Origin: Candidatus Zixiibacteriota bacterium
Lineage (GTDB): Bacteria; Zixibacteria; MSB-5A5; GN15; JACZUZ01
Length of the DNA stretch: 9,524 nucleotides
NCBI GenBank assembly: GCA_022563625.1
Contig: JADFNA010000041.1
Coordinates: 1-9,524, forward strand
Direction of reading: 5' to 3'
The notes below the pieces were generated by a model. It made no database searches, was not told the origin of the DNA, and saw nothing but the letters and a program-made list of their open reading frames with translations. Below are positions 1 through 5,735 of the stretch, piece by piece (the first letter of the stretch is position 1; each line of letters starts with the position of its first letter). Made by a program: the position numbers and the translations under genes.

Positions 1-115
1 TGACAGCTTCCCGCAATCCCTGGAATTCGGTCTGCAGGGCCTCCAAGCCAACCATCAGCTGATCCTGCTCTGCAGGGACTTCAGGATCGCCAGGAACAAA
101 AGCATTGCTACTCAT
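1..115 (-). CDS. N-terminal part of a protein co-transcribed with the SbcD-like nuclease (runs off the left edge)
   Basis: An open frame reads leftward from an ATG at 113-115 to the window edge with no stop, giving about 38 residues that begin MSSNAFVPGDPEVPAEQDQL. A very strong Shine-Dalgarno (AGGAGGTGA) sits just upstream and overlaps the end of the nuclease gene, whose stop codon is only five bases before this ATG. The tail of the visible part has leucine-spaced, heptad-like character (LMVGLEALQTEFQGL), which would suit a coiled coil. Partners of SbcD/Mre11 nucleases are normally coiled-coil ATPases (SbcC/Rad50/YhaN type), but those begin almost at once with a beta strand and a Walker A loop, which is not seen here. 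It could be an ATPase with an extra N-terminal extension, or an unrelated accessory protein. The family cannot be named from this fragment. That it is a real gene is fairly sure, because of the ribosome site and coupling. Confidence 0.7.
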   Translation of the reverse strand, partial: MSSNAFVPGDPEVPAEQDQLMVGLEALQTEFQGLREAV

Positions 116-117
116 TT

Positions 118-130
118 TCATCACCTCCTA
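118..130 (-). promoter_or_regulatory. Shine-Dalgarno embedded in the end of the upstream gene
   Basis: Read on the minus strand, TAGGAGGTGATGAAAATG joins the two genes. The last two sense codons of the nuclease gene are AGG AGG (Arg-Arg) followed by TGA, and these bases are themselves the ribosome site for the next gene. This arrangement implies translational coupling, so the two proteins are probably made in a fixed ratio, as expected for subunits of one complex. Confidence 0.75.
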
Positions 131-1269
131 GTGACTCGTCTCGCAGCATTTATCAGTTCCTGATAAACATCAAGCGGATCTTGATGCTCAAGAGTTAGTA
201 AGCGTCGCGCGAGCAGCCCTGCCAGATCGTTCGAGCGAGCAATGTCTTCCAAGGGAATATCCGGTCGTGAAAGGTCTTCAATCTTTTCAACGAAATACTC
301 GACGTCCTCAAATGATGGTGTCAGATTGGACTGGATATCCGTGATGAGGCGCGGTAGATGGCGGTGCAGGGAGGAGCGGCCCAGGATCTGCAATCGGCAA
401 CCAACCCACCGAGTCTGTCCTAGTTCACTCCGGATTTGCTTGTGCCGTTCGCGCAGCGCGTTTATTGCTACCCGTTGGAAGGCATCCTCGCTATCAACTG
501 AATCAATAGATACCTCGATTTCCTCCCAGCGCAACTGTGCAAGCGGAAGGAGTTCGGCCTTTGGCGCTTGCTCTGTCCCCAGCGTGACGAGCCATGCTCC
601 GTGCGTGCCAGATTCGCTCGGATCAAGCCCCTGTAATGATCCAGGATACAAAACTAGAGGAAAATTATCCGACAATAACCTCGGCTTGTGGATATGGCCC
701 AGCAACCAAGCTATCGGTTTTTTTGCTTTAAGCGCCGTGAGAGATACCGGGCCGTAGTTACTTGTGGGCACATCACAATCACAGTGAAGGACGCCCACTG
801 TCGGTAGTTCATCGTTCGGTTCCACATATCCCTGCAATGGATCATGCGAAACATGGCGCGTGGGGAATGACCAGCCTTGGAATCTCATGATAGGAGTGCC
901 GTCCTTTTCCAAAATATAGTCGTCCCAACGGCCGCCGCGACCAAGGAGATGGAAATCAGGAATCTGCTCGACGAGTCGGGGCAAAACATCATAATCGTGG
1001 TTACCCGAAACGGCCAGCACGGGGATGCCAGAATTTACCAAATGTTTAACACCAGACTGTAGTGACGAAAAGGCTTCGTAATACTTATTGCTCTCGTCTA
1101 CCACGTCACCAGTTAATACCACTACGTCCATTTTTTGATCGATCGCAATACTCACAAGCGATTCCCACGCCCCAGTGGGTTTAAGAGCGTGCAAATCAGC
1201 GTTATCCGGTATCCGGGTCGGGCGTCGACCGAGATGTATGTCTCCTGTGCAAAGAATTCTAATCGCCAT
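121..1269 (-). CDS. SbcD/Mre11-type metallophosphoesterase, DNA repair exonuclease
   Basis: A 382-residue calcineurin-like metallophosphoesterase of the SbcD/Mre11/YhaO group. These enzymes are dimetal (usually manganese) nucleases that trim DNA ends and hairpins together with an SMC-like ATPase. All signature motifs are present in order: D10-x-H12 in TGDIHLG, D55 in LTGDVVDES, N90-H91 in VSGNHD, H162 in GVLHCD, and H192-x-H194 in LLGHIHKP. The usual YPGSLQGLDPSE segment, which closes the nuclease domain, follows at about 208-219. The remaining 160 residues form the C-terminal capping and partner-binding region, which is not conserved enough to read. The length fits the bacterial family (about 340-420). 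The ATG at 1269 is chosen because the DxH motif begins normally ten residues later; its ribosome site is weak. The gene is first in an operon with the left-edge gene and is probably driven by the promoter at 1306-1314. SbcD in the strict sense versus YhaO-like cannot be settled without the partner. Confidence 0.92.
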   Translation of the reverse strand: MAIRILCTGDIHLGRRPTRIPDNADLHALKPTGAWESLVSIAIDQKMDVVVLTGDVVDESNKYYEAFSSLQSGVKHLVNSGIPVLAVSGNHDYDVLPRLVEQIPDFHLLGRGGRWDDYILEKDGTPIMRFQGWSFPTRHVSHDPLQGYVEPNDELPTVGVLHCDCDVPTSNYGPVSLTALKAKKPIAWLLGHIHKPRLLSDNFPLVLYPGSLQGLDPSESGTHGAWLVTLGTEQAPKAELLPLAQLRWEEIEVSIDSVDSEDAFQRVAINALRERHKQIRSELGQTRWVGCRLQILGRSSLHRHLPRLITDIQSNLTPSFEDVEYFVEKIEDLSRPDIPLEDIARSNDLAGLLARRLLTLEHQDPLDVYQELINAARRVTRR

Positions 1270-1305
1270 GCTAAGATCTCTTGAAGGTCATTAGTCGTGT
1301 ATATT

Positions 1306-1314
1306 ATTATACCA
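1306..1314 (-). promoter_or_regulatory. Extended -10 promoter for the nuclease operon
   Basis: On the minus strand the sequence TGGTATAAT is a perfect extended -10 element (TGnTATAAT). It lies about 37 bases upstream of the nuclease ATG, which would give a leader of about 30 bases. No good -35 hexamer is visible at 16-18 bases, in keeping with extended -10 promoters, which depend on it less. It lies inside the kinase remnant, so the remnant now serves as promoter DNA. Confidence 0.55.
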
Positions 1315-1327
1315 GAGAGTTTTCTCT
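1314..1327. promoter_or_regulatory. Inverted repeat in the promoter spacer, possible operator
   Basis: AGAGA-GTTT-TCTCT is a perfect 5+5 inverted repeat that abuts the -10 element of the nuclease promoter and fills the -35/-10 spacer. A repressor bound here would block polymerase. The repeat is short and simple in composition, so chance is possible. Confidence 0.3.
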
Positions 1328-1479
1328 TTCTTCGTCAGGGAGCGATTTACTCTCCGTTGATGTTCTGTCTTTGGAGTTAACATCCTCCCGGCGCCGAGTT
1401 TTTCAAGGATTTTGTAGTGGTGTATCTGCTTGCTGATCATTCCAGATGGAATATACGACTTCCTGGTAACGAGCGCCAT

Positions 1480-1849
1480 GAGTCTTGTCCGACGCTAAGA
1501 CGCCTATTCAAGGGAGGCTTACAGGCATCCTGAAGCACCTCACGGCCTCGCTGAGTGCCTCTAGGGCCGTGGGAATGCTCTGGGTAGCGCTAGGGTTTCA
1601 GCGTGGCTTGTGACGCAGGCAAAAAAGCATGCTTTCCCAGAGCGACCCCGGTACACCCGAATCAGGGTCCCCAAGGTGCGTATAGGAGAAGGTTCATGCC
1701 CCAATAGTTGAACCAGTCGGTAGACCGGTGCAAGCAGTCCGACCGTCCGGTGAGTCCCGTTGCATGCGGGGGGAGTAGATCAGAACTGTTTACTCCAGTC
1801 AAGATTCTAACCCTCGAACTGGATCAGAATCTGGGAGGCAGGTCACTGG
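1480..1849. other. Non-coding stretch holding repeat copy R1
   Basis: No credible gene is seen between the kinase remnant and the helicase stop. The stretch can fold locally: CACGGCC at about 1538-1544 pairs with GGCCGTG near 1565-1571, and GCTCTGGG (1577-1584) is complementary to CCCAGAGC (1636-1643), which lies inside R1. The second half is repeat copy R1. The high local self-complementarity suggests a structured RNA or a mobile-element end, but no known RNA family is recognised. Confidence 0.5.
1624..1773 (+). repeat. Repeat R1, partial copy of a three-copy mobile-element-like repeat
   Basis: R1 matches R2 (opposite strand) in two blocks. Block a (1624-1698) runs from AAAGCATGCTT through GACCCCGGTACACCCGAA to the ribosome-site-like end ATAGGAGAAGGTTCATG; its first 44 bases have about four mismatches, and the stretch around 1670-1682 is less well conserved. 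Block b (1737-1762) matches 25 of 26 bases and contains GTCCGACCGTCCGG. The distance between blocks is about 20 bases longer than in R2, and R1 lacks the outer terminus seen in R2 and R3. In block b one frame reads SDRPVSPV in R1 and SDRPGSPV in R2. This faintly recalls the N-terminus of group II intron reverse transcriptases (SDRPVVPVKP), which is a guess only. Confidence 0.65.
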
Positions 1850-3268
1850 TCATCGGGCGGTGTCAATTGAATTGTAGAAATCGACGATCTGGCTATCTAG
1901 AATGACCTCCTCCTTGGAGATAGCTCTCCTAAAGCGGATGCCTGAAAGAGTTGGACAACGACTGAGAGCGACATAGACCTGCCCAGAGGCAAAAGCGCCA
2001 TCACCAAGGTCAATGACTACTTTATCAATTGTTTTCCCCTGGCTCTTGTGAATTGTAATCGCCCAAGCCAGCATCAGTGGGAACTGTCGATAATGTCCGG
2101 CGACCATTGCCTCAATTCGATTGGTTGCGTAATTGTACTCATATGTCACACGCTCCCACTTTACCGGATTGACTTCATGAACTACACTTCCTTCGCTCTT
2201 CTGAATCTCCACATGAATCGTGTCTTTGGTTAGTTTTGTGATCATGCCAGTAGTTCCATTGACCCAACGTCTTGCTGGATCGTTCTTTGTAAACATGACT
2301 CGAGCGCCTTTTTTTACTACCAGATTGTATGGGGAAGGCAGTTTTTCTTTGTCTACCCGTATGTTCCCAACTAGCTCTCCTTCATATTGACTCTCAGGTT
2401 CAAGAATCTCTTGTAACCTGTTCGAGTTTATGCGCGAAGCGGCCCGATTAGTCGGGGTAAGAACTACAGTATCATCATTCTCATCACTCGATTTACAACA
2501 TGCACTATTAAGAGATTCAAGCGCATGTATTAGGTTTTTCCCGCGGCGCATTGAGTTCAACAGAGCTATGAATTCTTGATCTTCCTGTCTAAACACTTTG
2601 CTCAGTTCAACAACAGACATAGTCAGATCTCTGAGAGCCTTTGCGCCAAAGAAGAGGGGGGTTGGGTAAGTACGGTTCAAGTATTCTTGTTCCTCCTCAG
2701 TTGCGATCACAGGTGGTAGCTGAAACAGATCACCAACAAGTAAGAGTTGAACACCTCCGAAAGAGCGATCATAACAAGATCTGTTCTTTTGCAAGAACAT
2801 AGATATCGCATCCATCATATCAGCTCTTACCATGGAAATTTCATCAATAATCAGCAAGTCCAGTTTCTCATATAATGTTCTGTCTCGCGCGTACCTGATA
2901 TCACTGTTTGTAAGCAATCTAGGGGGGTACTTGAAAAATGAATGGATAGTACTGCCGCCAATGTTCATCGCCGCAACACCGGTAGGAGCAATGATCGCGA
3001 TGTTTTTCTTGAGCGTCTCACCAAGGTATCGTACGAGTGTAGACTTGCCTGTGCCCGCAACACCTGTAACTAGAATCAAAGGACTGTGTGTCTTAATGAA
3101 TTCAATTACTAGTTTGAACTCATCAGTAATCTCGAGATCCACTTCGATTGCTTGCCGAAACTTCTTCCTAGAAGTTCTGGTGCGCACGTTCTTGGCCGAA
3201 CTCTGAAGGTCACTGACTCTTACTTCTGCAACTCCCAGTTTCTTCAGTAGTGTCTTGAGGATACTCAT
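1850..3268 (-). CDS. Compact PIF1/RecD-like superfamily 1B DNA helicase
   Basis: A 472-residue ATP-dependent 5'-3' DNA helicase of the PIF1/RecD-like group. Motifs in order: Walker A GVAGTGKST at 69-77, Ia region APTGVAAMNIGGSTIHSFF (94-112, the classic PIF1 'APTG.AA.NI.G.TIHSF'), Walker B IIDEISMV at 140-147, motif III VGDLFQLPPV at 178-187, motif IV VLTPTNRAA at 269-277, motif V AITIHKSQGKTIDKV at 403-417 and motif VI VYVALSRC at 431-438. All catalytic residues are there, so it should be active. The N-terminal 45 residues are basic and unlike the core. No C-terminal accessory domain is present, making it shorter than eukaryotic PIF1. A modest ribosome site (AGAAGGG) lies about 12 bases before the ATG. 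It is a single-gene unit between R1 and R2, AT-richer in look than the nuclease gene, so probably acquired cargo. Its substrate cannot be told from sequence. Confidence 0.92.
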   Translation of the reverse strand: MSILKTLLKKLGVAEVRVSDLQSSAKNVRTRTSRKKFRQAIEVDLEITDEFKLVIEFIKTHSPLILVTGVAGTGKSTLVRYLGETLKKNIAIIAPTGVAAMNIGGSTIHSFFKYPPRLLTNSDIRYARDRTLYEKLDLLIIDEISMVRADMMDAISMFLQKNRSCYDRSFGGVQLLLVGDLFQLPPVIATEEEQEYLNRTYPTPLFFGAKALRDLTMSVVELSKVFRQEDQEFIALLNSMRRGKNLIHALESLNSACCKSSDENDDTVVLTPTNRAASRINSNRLQEILEPESQYEGELVGNIRVDKEKLPSPYNLVVKKGARVMFTKNDPARRWVNGTTGMITKLTKDTIHVEIQKSEGSVVHEVNPVKWERVTYEYNYATNRIEAMVAGHYRQFPLMLAWAITIHKSQGKTIDKVVIDLGDGAFASGQVYVALSRCPTLSGIRFRRAISKEEVILDSQIVDFYNSIDTAR

Positions 3269-3295
3269 CTCATTCCAGCCCTTCTGTCAGGCTGC

Positions 3296-3313
3296 CCCAC
3301 GGCAAGCCGTGGG
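3296..3313. other. Hairpin-forming inverted repeat upstream of the helicase gene
   Basis: CCCACGGC-AA-GCCGTGGG is a perfect 8+8 inverted repeat (7-bp stem with a 4-base loop when folded) about 30 bases upstream of the helicase start, so it may lie in the helicase mRNA leader. There is no run of T on either side, which argues against an intrinsic terminator. It could be an operator, a leader hairpin or an element end. Confidence 0.4.
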
Positions 3314-3614
3314 ATAGTTCGGTCAATTGCTGTCTCCGTTGCTAATTGGTGGCTCCGTCTCCGGATCGGTTCCTCTAATCCGTTACAGTGTATGTCGTCA
3401 AACGAAGCGGACAAATTGCCCATAGAAGTTAAGCCAAAGATTTCTGAATTGCAACAGTCCTACAGTATGTGAACCGTCCTCCAATTTCCAATCAGGTTTA
3501 AGAGCCAGCATCTTTGCTGGAGTAATTTCCAAAATATCTGCTCAGAAATTATTTCAAAAAAATCAAAGAGAAACACCACCCAACCCCCGTACCCTTTCAA
3601 CGATCCCCCAAGCT

Positions 3615-3786
3615 CAACGGGACTCCCCGGACGGTCGGACCGCACTCCGCTATCGGCCCATGAGCCTTCTCCTATTGCCCGCCTGGAGTCCCTGTTTCGG
3701 GTGTACCGGGGTCGGGCTGGGGAAGCATGCTTTCGCTTGACTATATCGATGGCGGGGGTAACTTGACAAGTGATGCAACTAATGGG
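3615..3786 (-). repeat. Repeat R2, most complete copy of the repeat, minus orientation
   Basis: Read on the minus strand this copy contains everything seen in the others: the outer terminus CCCATTAGTTG (3786 downward), the conserved core with GACCCCGGTACACCCGAA, the ribosome-site-like ATAGGAGAAGGCTCATG and block b (3615-3640). Against R3 the 134 bases from 3653 to 3786 align without a gap at roughly 89% identity, ending sharply at 3786. Against R1 it shares blocks a and b. With R1 it forms an inverted pair around the helicase, and with R3 one around the ATPase. Any reading frame after the ATG-like site is broken within a few codons. It is probably the end region of an insertion element or intron; the family is not identified. 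Confidence 0.75.
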
Positions 3787-3897
3787 GGCAGGACACTATT
3801 CTGTTAGTTGAAAAGACATCTATATTCTTTCAATGGCGTAGCGATGTGCTGTGTTTAACATCTGGATGCCGTGAATAGCTAAGTTGAGGATATTGAA

Positions 3898-5127
3898 ATG
3901 GACTTTGACCAATTGGGTTATCGAGCTGGTGAAGTCTTCAGTCCAGCATCGCCCATCGATGATAAGCAATTCTTTTCCGGTCGACGCGATCAACTCCAAC
4001 GATGTGTTGATGCAATAAAGATGAAAGGACAGCATACGGTCATATATGGGGAGCGAGGTGTTGGGAAGACTTCCCTAGCGAACATTATACACGTAATATT
4101 GTCAGAATTGAACTCCGAGCTCTTCCTCGTAAACAAGTCAATTTGTGACTCAGGTGACACGTTTGATAGTGTTTGGAGAAAAGCATTGAAAGAGATTGAC
4201 CACATCTCTGAAGTTCGAGCTGCGGGATTCGAGCCTAATATTAAACAGAATATAATGGATCTCTCGCAAGCCATAGACCAAGAAATCAAGCCCGAAGATG
4301 TGTGCAAAGCATTCCTCGGGACGAAGAAGTCTGTAGTGTTCATTTTCGACGAGTTTGATAGATTGCAAATTGACGGTACGCGCGAGCTTTTTGCTGACAC
4401 AATAAAGGCGCTCTCTGACAAGGGGATCAACGGAACACTAGTCTTGGTCGGAGTTTCTGAGAGCATTGACCAACTGATTGAAGGACATGAATCAATAGTT
4501 AGATCGCTCGTACAAATCAAAATGCCTCGAATGAATGAAGATGAATTGAAAAAGATTTTAACTAAAGCGTGTGACGTTCTCGAAATGTGCTTCGATGATT
4601 CGGCTACTGACAGGATCATCAGATTATCACAAGGATTACCACATTATACACATCAACTAGGACTATGGTCGTTCCGTAGTGCACTCAAGAGGAAAAGTTT
4701 GAATATTAGCATTGAAGATGTCAATAAAGGTGTGGCAACTGCGGTTGAAAACGCGCAAGGAACTACTCAACACACTTATCAACGAGCCACTTCCAGTTCA
4801 CGAGCGGGCCACCTCTATAGAGAGGTACTCACAGCTTGTGCACTTGCTCGAACAGACGAGTTTGGATCATTCGCTTCCACCGATGTTCGAGCCGTTCTGA
4901 GCAAGTTGATGGGCAAGACCTACGAGATACCACAGTTCGCACAGCACTTGAGCAAGTTTTGCGGCACCGAGCGCAATGTACTCACACGAAGTGGTGTGCC
5001 GCGCAGTCCAAGATACCGCTTCATAGACCCGCTTGTAAAACCATACGTAATCATGAAAGGATTCAACGACAAGCTCCTGAACGAAGAGAATCTTGATTTG
5101 GTTCCGATGTGGTCCCCCATTTCGTGA
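3898..5127 (+). CDS. Orphan AAA+ ATPase, ORC/Cdc6-like (P-loop plus winged-helix)
   Basis: A 409-residue AAA+ ATPase of the group that resembles archaeal Orc1/Cdc6 and STAND-type ATP-binding proteins. Visible parts: an N-terminal 'FSGRRDQL' entry motif at 26-33 (the typical F.GR..el), Walker A GERGVGKTS at 51-59, Walker B VVFIFDEFDRL at 146-156, sensor-1-like strand LVLVGVSES at 181-189, a sensor-2-region GLPHYTHQLG at 246-255, and a C-terminal segment (about 305-385) ending RYRFIDPLVKPYVIM that looks like a winged helix. All ATPase residues are intact. The start is supported by GAGGA eight bases before the ATG. No signal peptide or membrane segment is seen, so it is cytosolic. It is tail-to-tail with a tyrosine recombinase remnant (7-base gap) and bracketed by R2 and R3. 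ATPases of this kind are common in mobile islands and defence loci, but here no effector gene follows it, so its role is unknown. Confidence 0.85.
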   Translation: MDFDQLGYRAGEVFSPASPIDDKQFFSGRRDQLQRCVDAIKMKGQHTVIYGERGVGKTSLANIIHVILSELNSELFLVNKSICDSGDTFDSVWRKALKEIDHISEVRAAGFEPNIKQNIMDLSQAIDQEIKPEDVCKAFLGTKKSVVFIFDEFDRLQIDGTRELFADTIKALSDKGINGTLVLVGVSESIDQLIEGHESIVRSLVQIKMPRMNEDELKKILTKACDVLEMCFDDSATDRIIRLSQGLPHYTHQLGLWSFRSALKRKSLNISIEDVNKGVATAVENAQGTTQHTYQRATSSSRAGHLYREVLTACALARTDEFGSFASTDVRAVLSKLMGKTYEIPQFAQHLSKFCGTERNVLTRSGVPRSPRYRFIDPLVKPYVIMKGFNDKLLNEENLDLVPMWSPIS

Positions 5128-5134
5128 TCAATAG

Positions 5135-5236
5135 TCACGCTCTCAATGCGTATCTCCTCATCGCCTCCTTCAGCTTTTCATCATCCAAGAGATGAACGTA
5201 GCGTTGGGTCATCTGCATGGCGCTTGACCGGTCCCA
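5135..5236 (-). pseudogene. C-terminal remnant of a tyrosine recombinase/integrase
   Basis: On the minus strand the 33 codons from 5233 to the TGA at 5135-5137 encode DRSSAMQMTQRYVHLLDDEK and then a helical tail ending RRYALRA. This is the C-terminus of a phage-type integrase, including the Tyr of TQRYVHL that would attack DNA. The usual LGH box directly before it, and the rest of the protein, are missing. Going upstream the frame meets a TAA at 5237-5239, inside repeat R3, whose terminus is at 5233. So the gene was cut at the repeat boundary. An intact integrase would be about 300-400 residues, so this stub cannot work. It shows that an integrative element once stood here and that R3 arrived later or came with a deletion. 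Confidence 0.8.
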
Positions 5237-5366
5237 TTAGTTGTACCACTTGTTAAGTTACCCCCGCCATCGATACAGTCAAGCAAAAGCATACTTATCC
5301 AGACCGACCCCGGTACACTCGACTCAGGGACTCCAGGCGGGCAATAGGAGAAGGTTCATGGTCCGG
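5233..5366 (+). repeat. Repeat R3, inverted partner of R2
   Basis: R3 starts sharply with CCCATTAGTTG next to the integrase stub and runs through GTTACCCCCGCCATCGAT, GACCCCGGTACAC and CAGGGACTCCAGGCGGGCAA to AATAGGAGAAGGTTCATGG. It aligns without gaps to R2 (3653-3786, opposite strand), with about 14-15 differences in 134 bases. Block b of R1 and R2 is absent. The small frame after its ATG is only eight codons. R2 and R3 point their CCCATTAG ends toward each other with 1.45 kb of cargo between them. Confidence 0.75.
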
Positions 5367-5402
5367 TCAGCGCTAATAACGTAGGTGGGTTCTATTATAG
5401 AT

Positions 5403-5711
5403 ATGGTCGGAAATATGGAAGCAAAAAAGCGGAAACTTGAATCAAAACTCATCTTTTCGGAGGAGAGCGAGGTCAACGGAAAGTAGTTCAAGCTGTGGGG
5501 TCAGAAGTCGCGTCCAAGCTATAACGCGAAGACAAAGCGCAAGATGGATGACTTTAATGTAGGCGGGAGTGTGATGCCACTTTTGGCCAGACATGATCAA
5601 GAAGCAGAAAGCTTTGCAGAAAGCATTAGAGGATCTATCAGGAACACAATTTCAGGCTGTGATCTCGACAGGATGTTCAACTCAGAACCTAAAATCATAA
5701 CGGGTATTTAA
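5403..5711 (+). pseudogene. ORF of about 100 codons interrupted by one in-frame TAG
   Basis: From the ATG at 5403 the frame reads 27 codons (MVGNMEAKKRKLESKLIFSE...) to a TAG at 5484-5486, then continues in the same frame for 74 codons (FKLWGQKSRPSYNAKTKRKM... to ...EPKIITGI) ending with TAA at 5709-5711. Both parts look like one basic, soluble protein, and no frameshift is needed to join them. No family is recognised. No strong ribosome site precedes the ATG. Alternatives are a nonsense mutation in a decaying gene next to the repeat, a sequencing error, or stop-codon readthrough; the first is the most likely. A restart at the ATG at 5544 would give 55 residues but also lacks a ribosome site. 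It converges with the LuxR-type gene 24 bases further on. Confidence 0.4.
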
Positions 5712-5735
5712 CCCCCGACATCCCAGCACAATTCA

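Larger units (their letters stand above)
1291..1479 (-). pseudogene. Remnant of a Ser/Thr protein kinase N-terminus
   Basis: A 62-codon frame contains MISKQIHHYKILEKLGAG from its 14th codon. This matches the start of PknB/Hanks-type kinases (typically 'I..YKI.EKLG.GGMG.VY.A'), including the first half of the glycine-rich nucleotide loop. Directly after GAG the homology stops: the expected GMGxVY and the catalytic lysine strand are missing, and the rest (RMLTPKTEHQRRVNRSL...) does not look like a kinase. The neighbouring frames do not clearly restore it either. The frame runs into the nuclease promoter. It is best read as a stub left by a deletion or rearrangement, with the catalytic domain lost. 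A chance resemblance is possible but unlikely over about 18 residues. Confidence 0.5.
3269..3897. other. Non-coding stretch holding repeat copy R2 and small hairpins
   Basis: No gene is supported between the helicase start and the ATPase start. From left: a hairpin at 3296-3313, a stretch without clear signals, a small hairpin CCAGCA-TCTT-TGCTGG at 3505-3520, a purine-rich/AT-rich segment near 3550, repeat R2 (3615-3786) and an AT-rich leader before the ATPase. No convincing -35/-10 pair was found for either flanking gene. Confidence 0.5.

Noticed and set aside
242..757. Plus-strand frame of 171 codons opposite the nuclease gene
   Set aside because: It is antisense to a gene with all metallophosphoesterase motifs, and its composition (Ser/Arg-rich) is typical of a shadow frame.
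3460..3645. Minus-strand frame of 61 codons starting in repeat R2
   Set aside because: Only the first few residues (RSDRPGSPV) are shared with R1. The rest has no homology signal and no ribosome site, so it is treated as part of the repeat, not as a gene.
3990..4619. Long minus-strand frame (209 codons) opposite the ATPase gene
   Set aside because: It is a shadow of the ATPase frame: serine-rich, without domain signals, and the plus-strand frame has intact P-loop motifs and a ribosome site.
1624..5366. CRISPR-like array of repeats
   Set aside because: The three repeats are 130-170 bases long, in alternating orientation and spaced by kilobases with genes between them, which excludes a CRISPR array. 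No cas gene is present.
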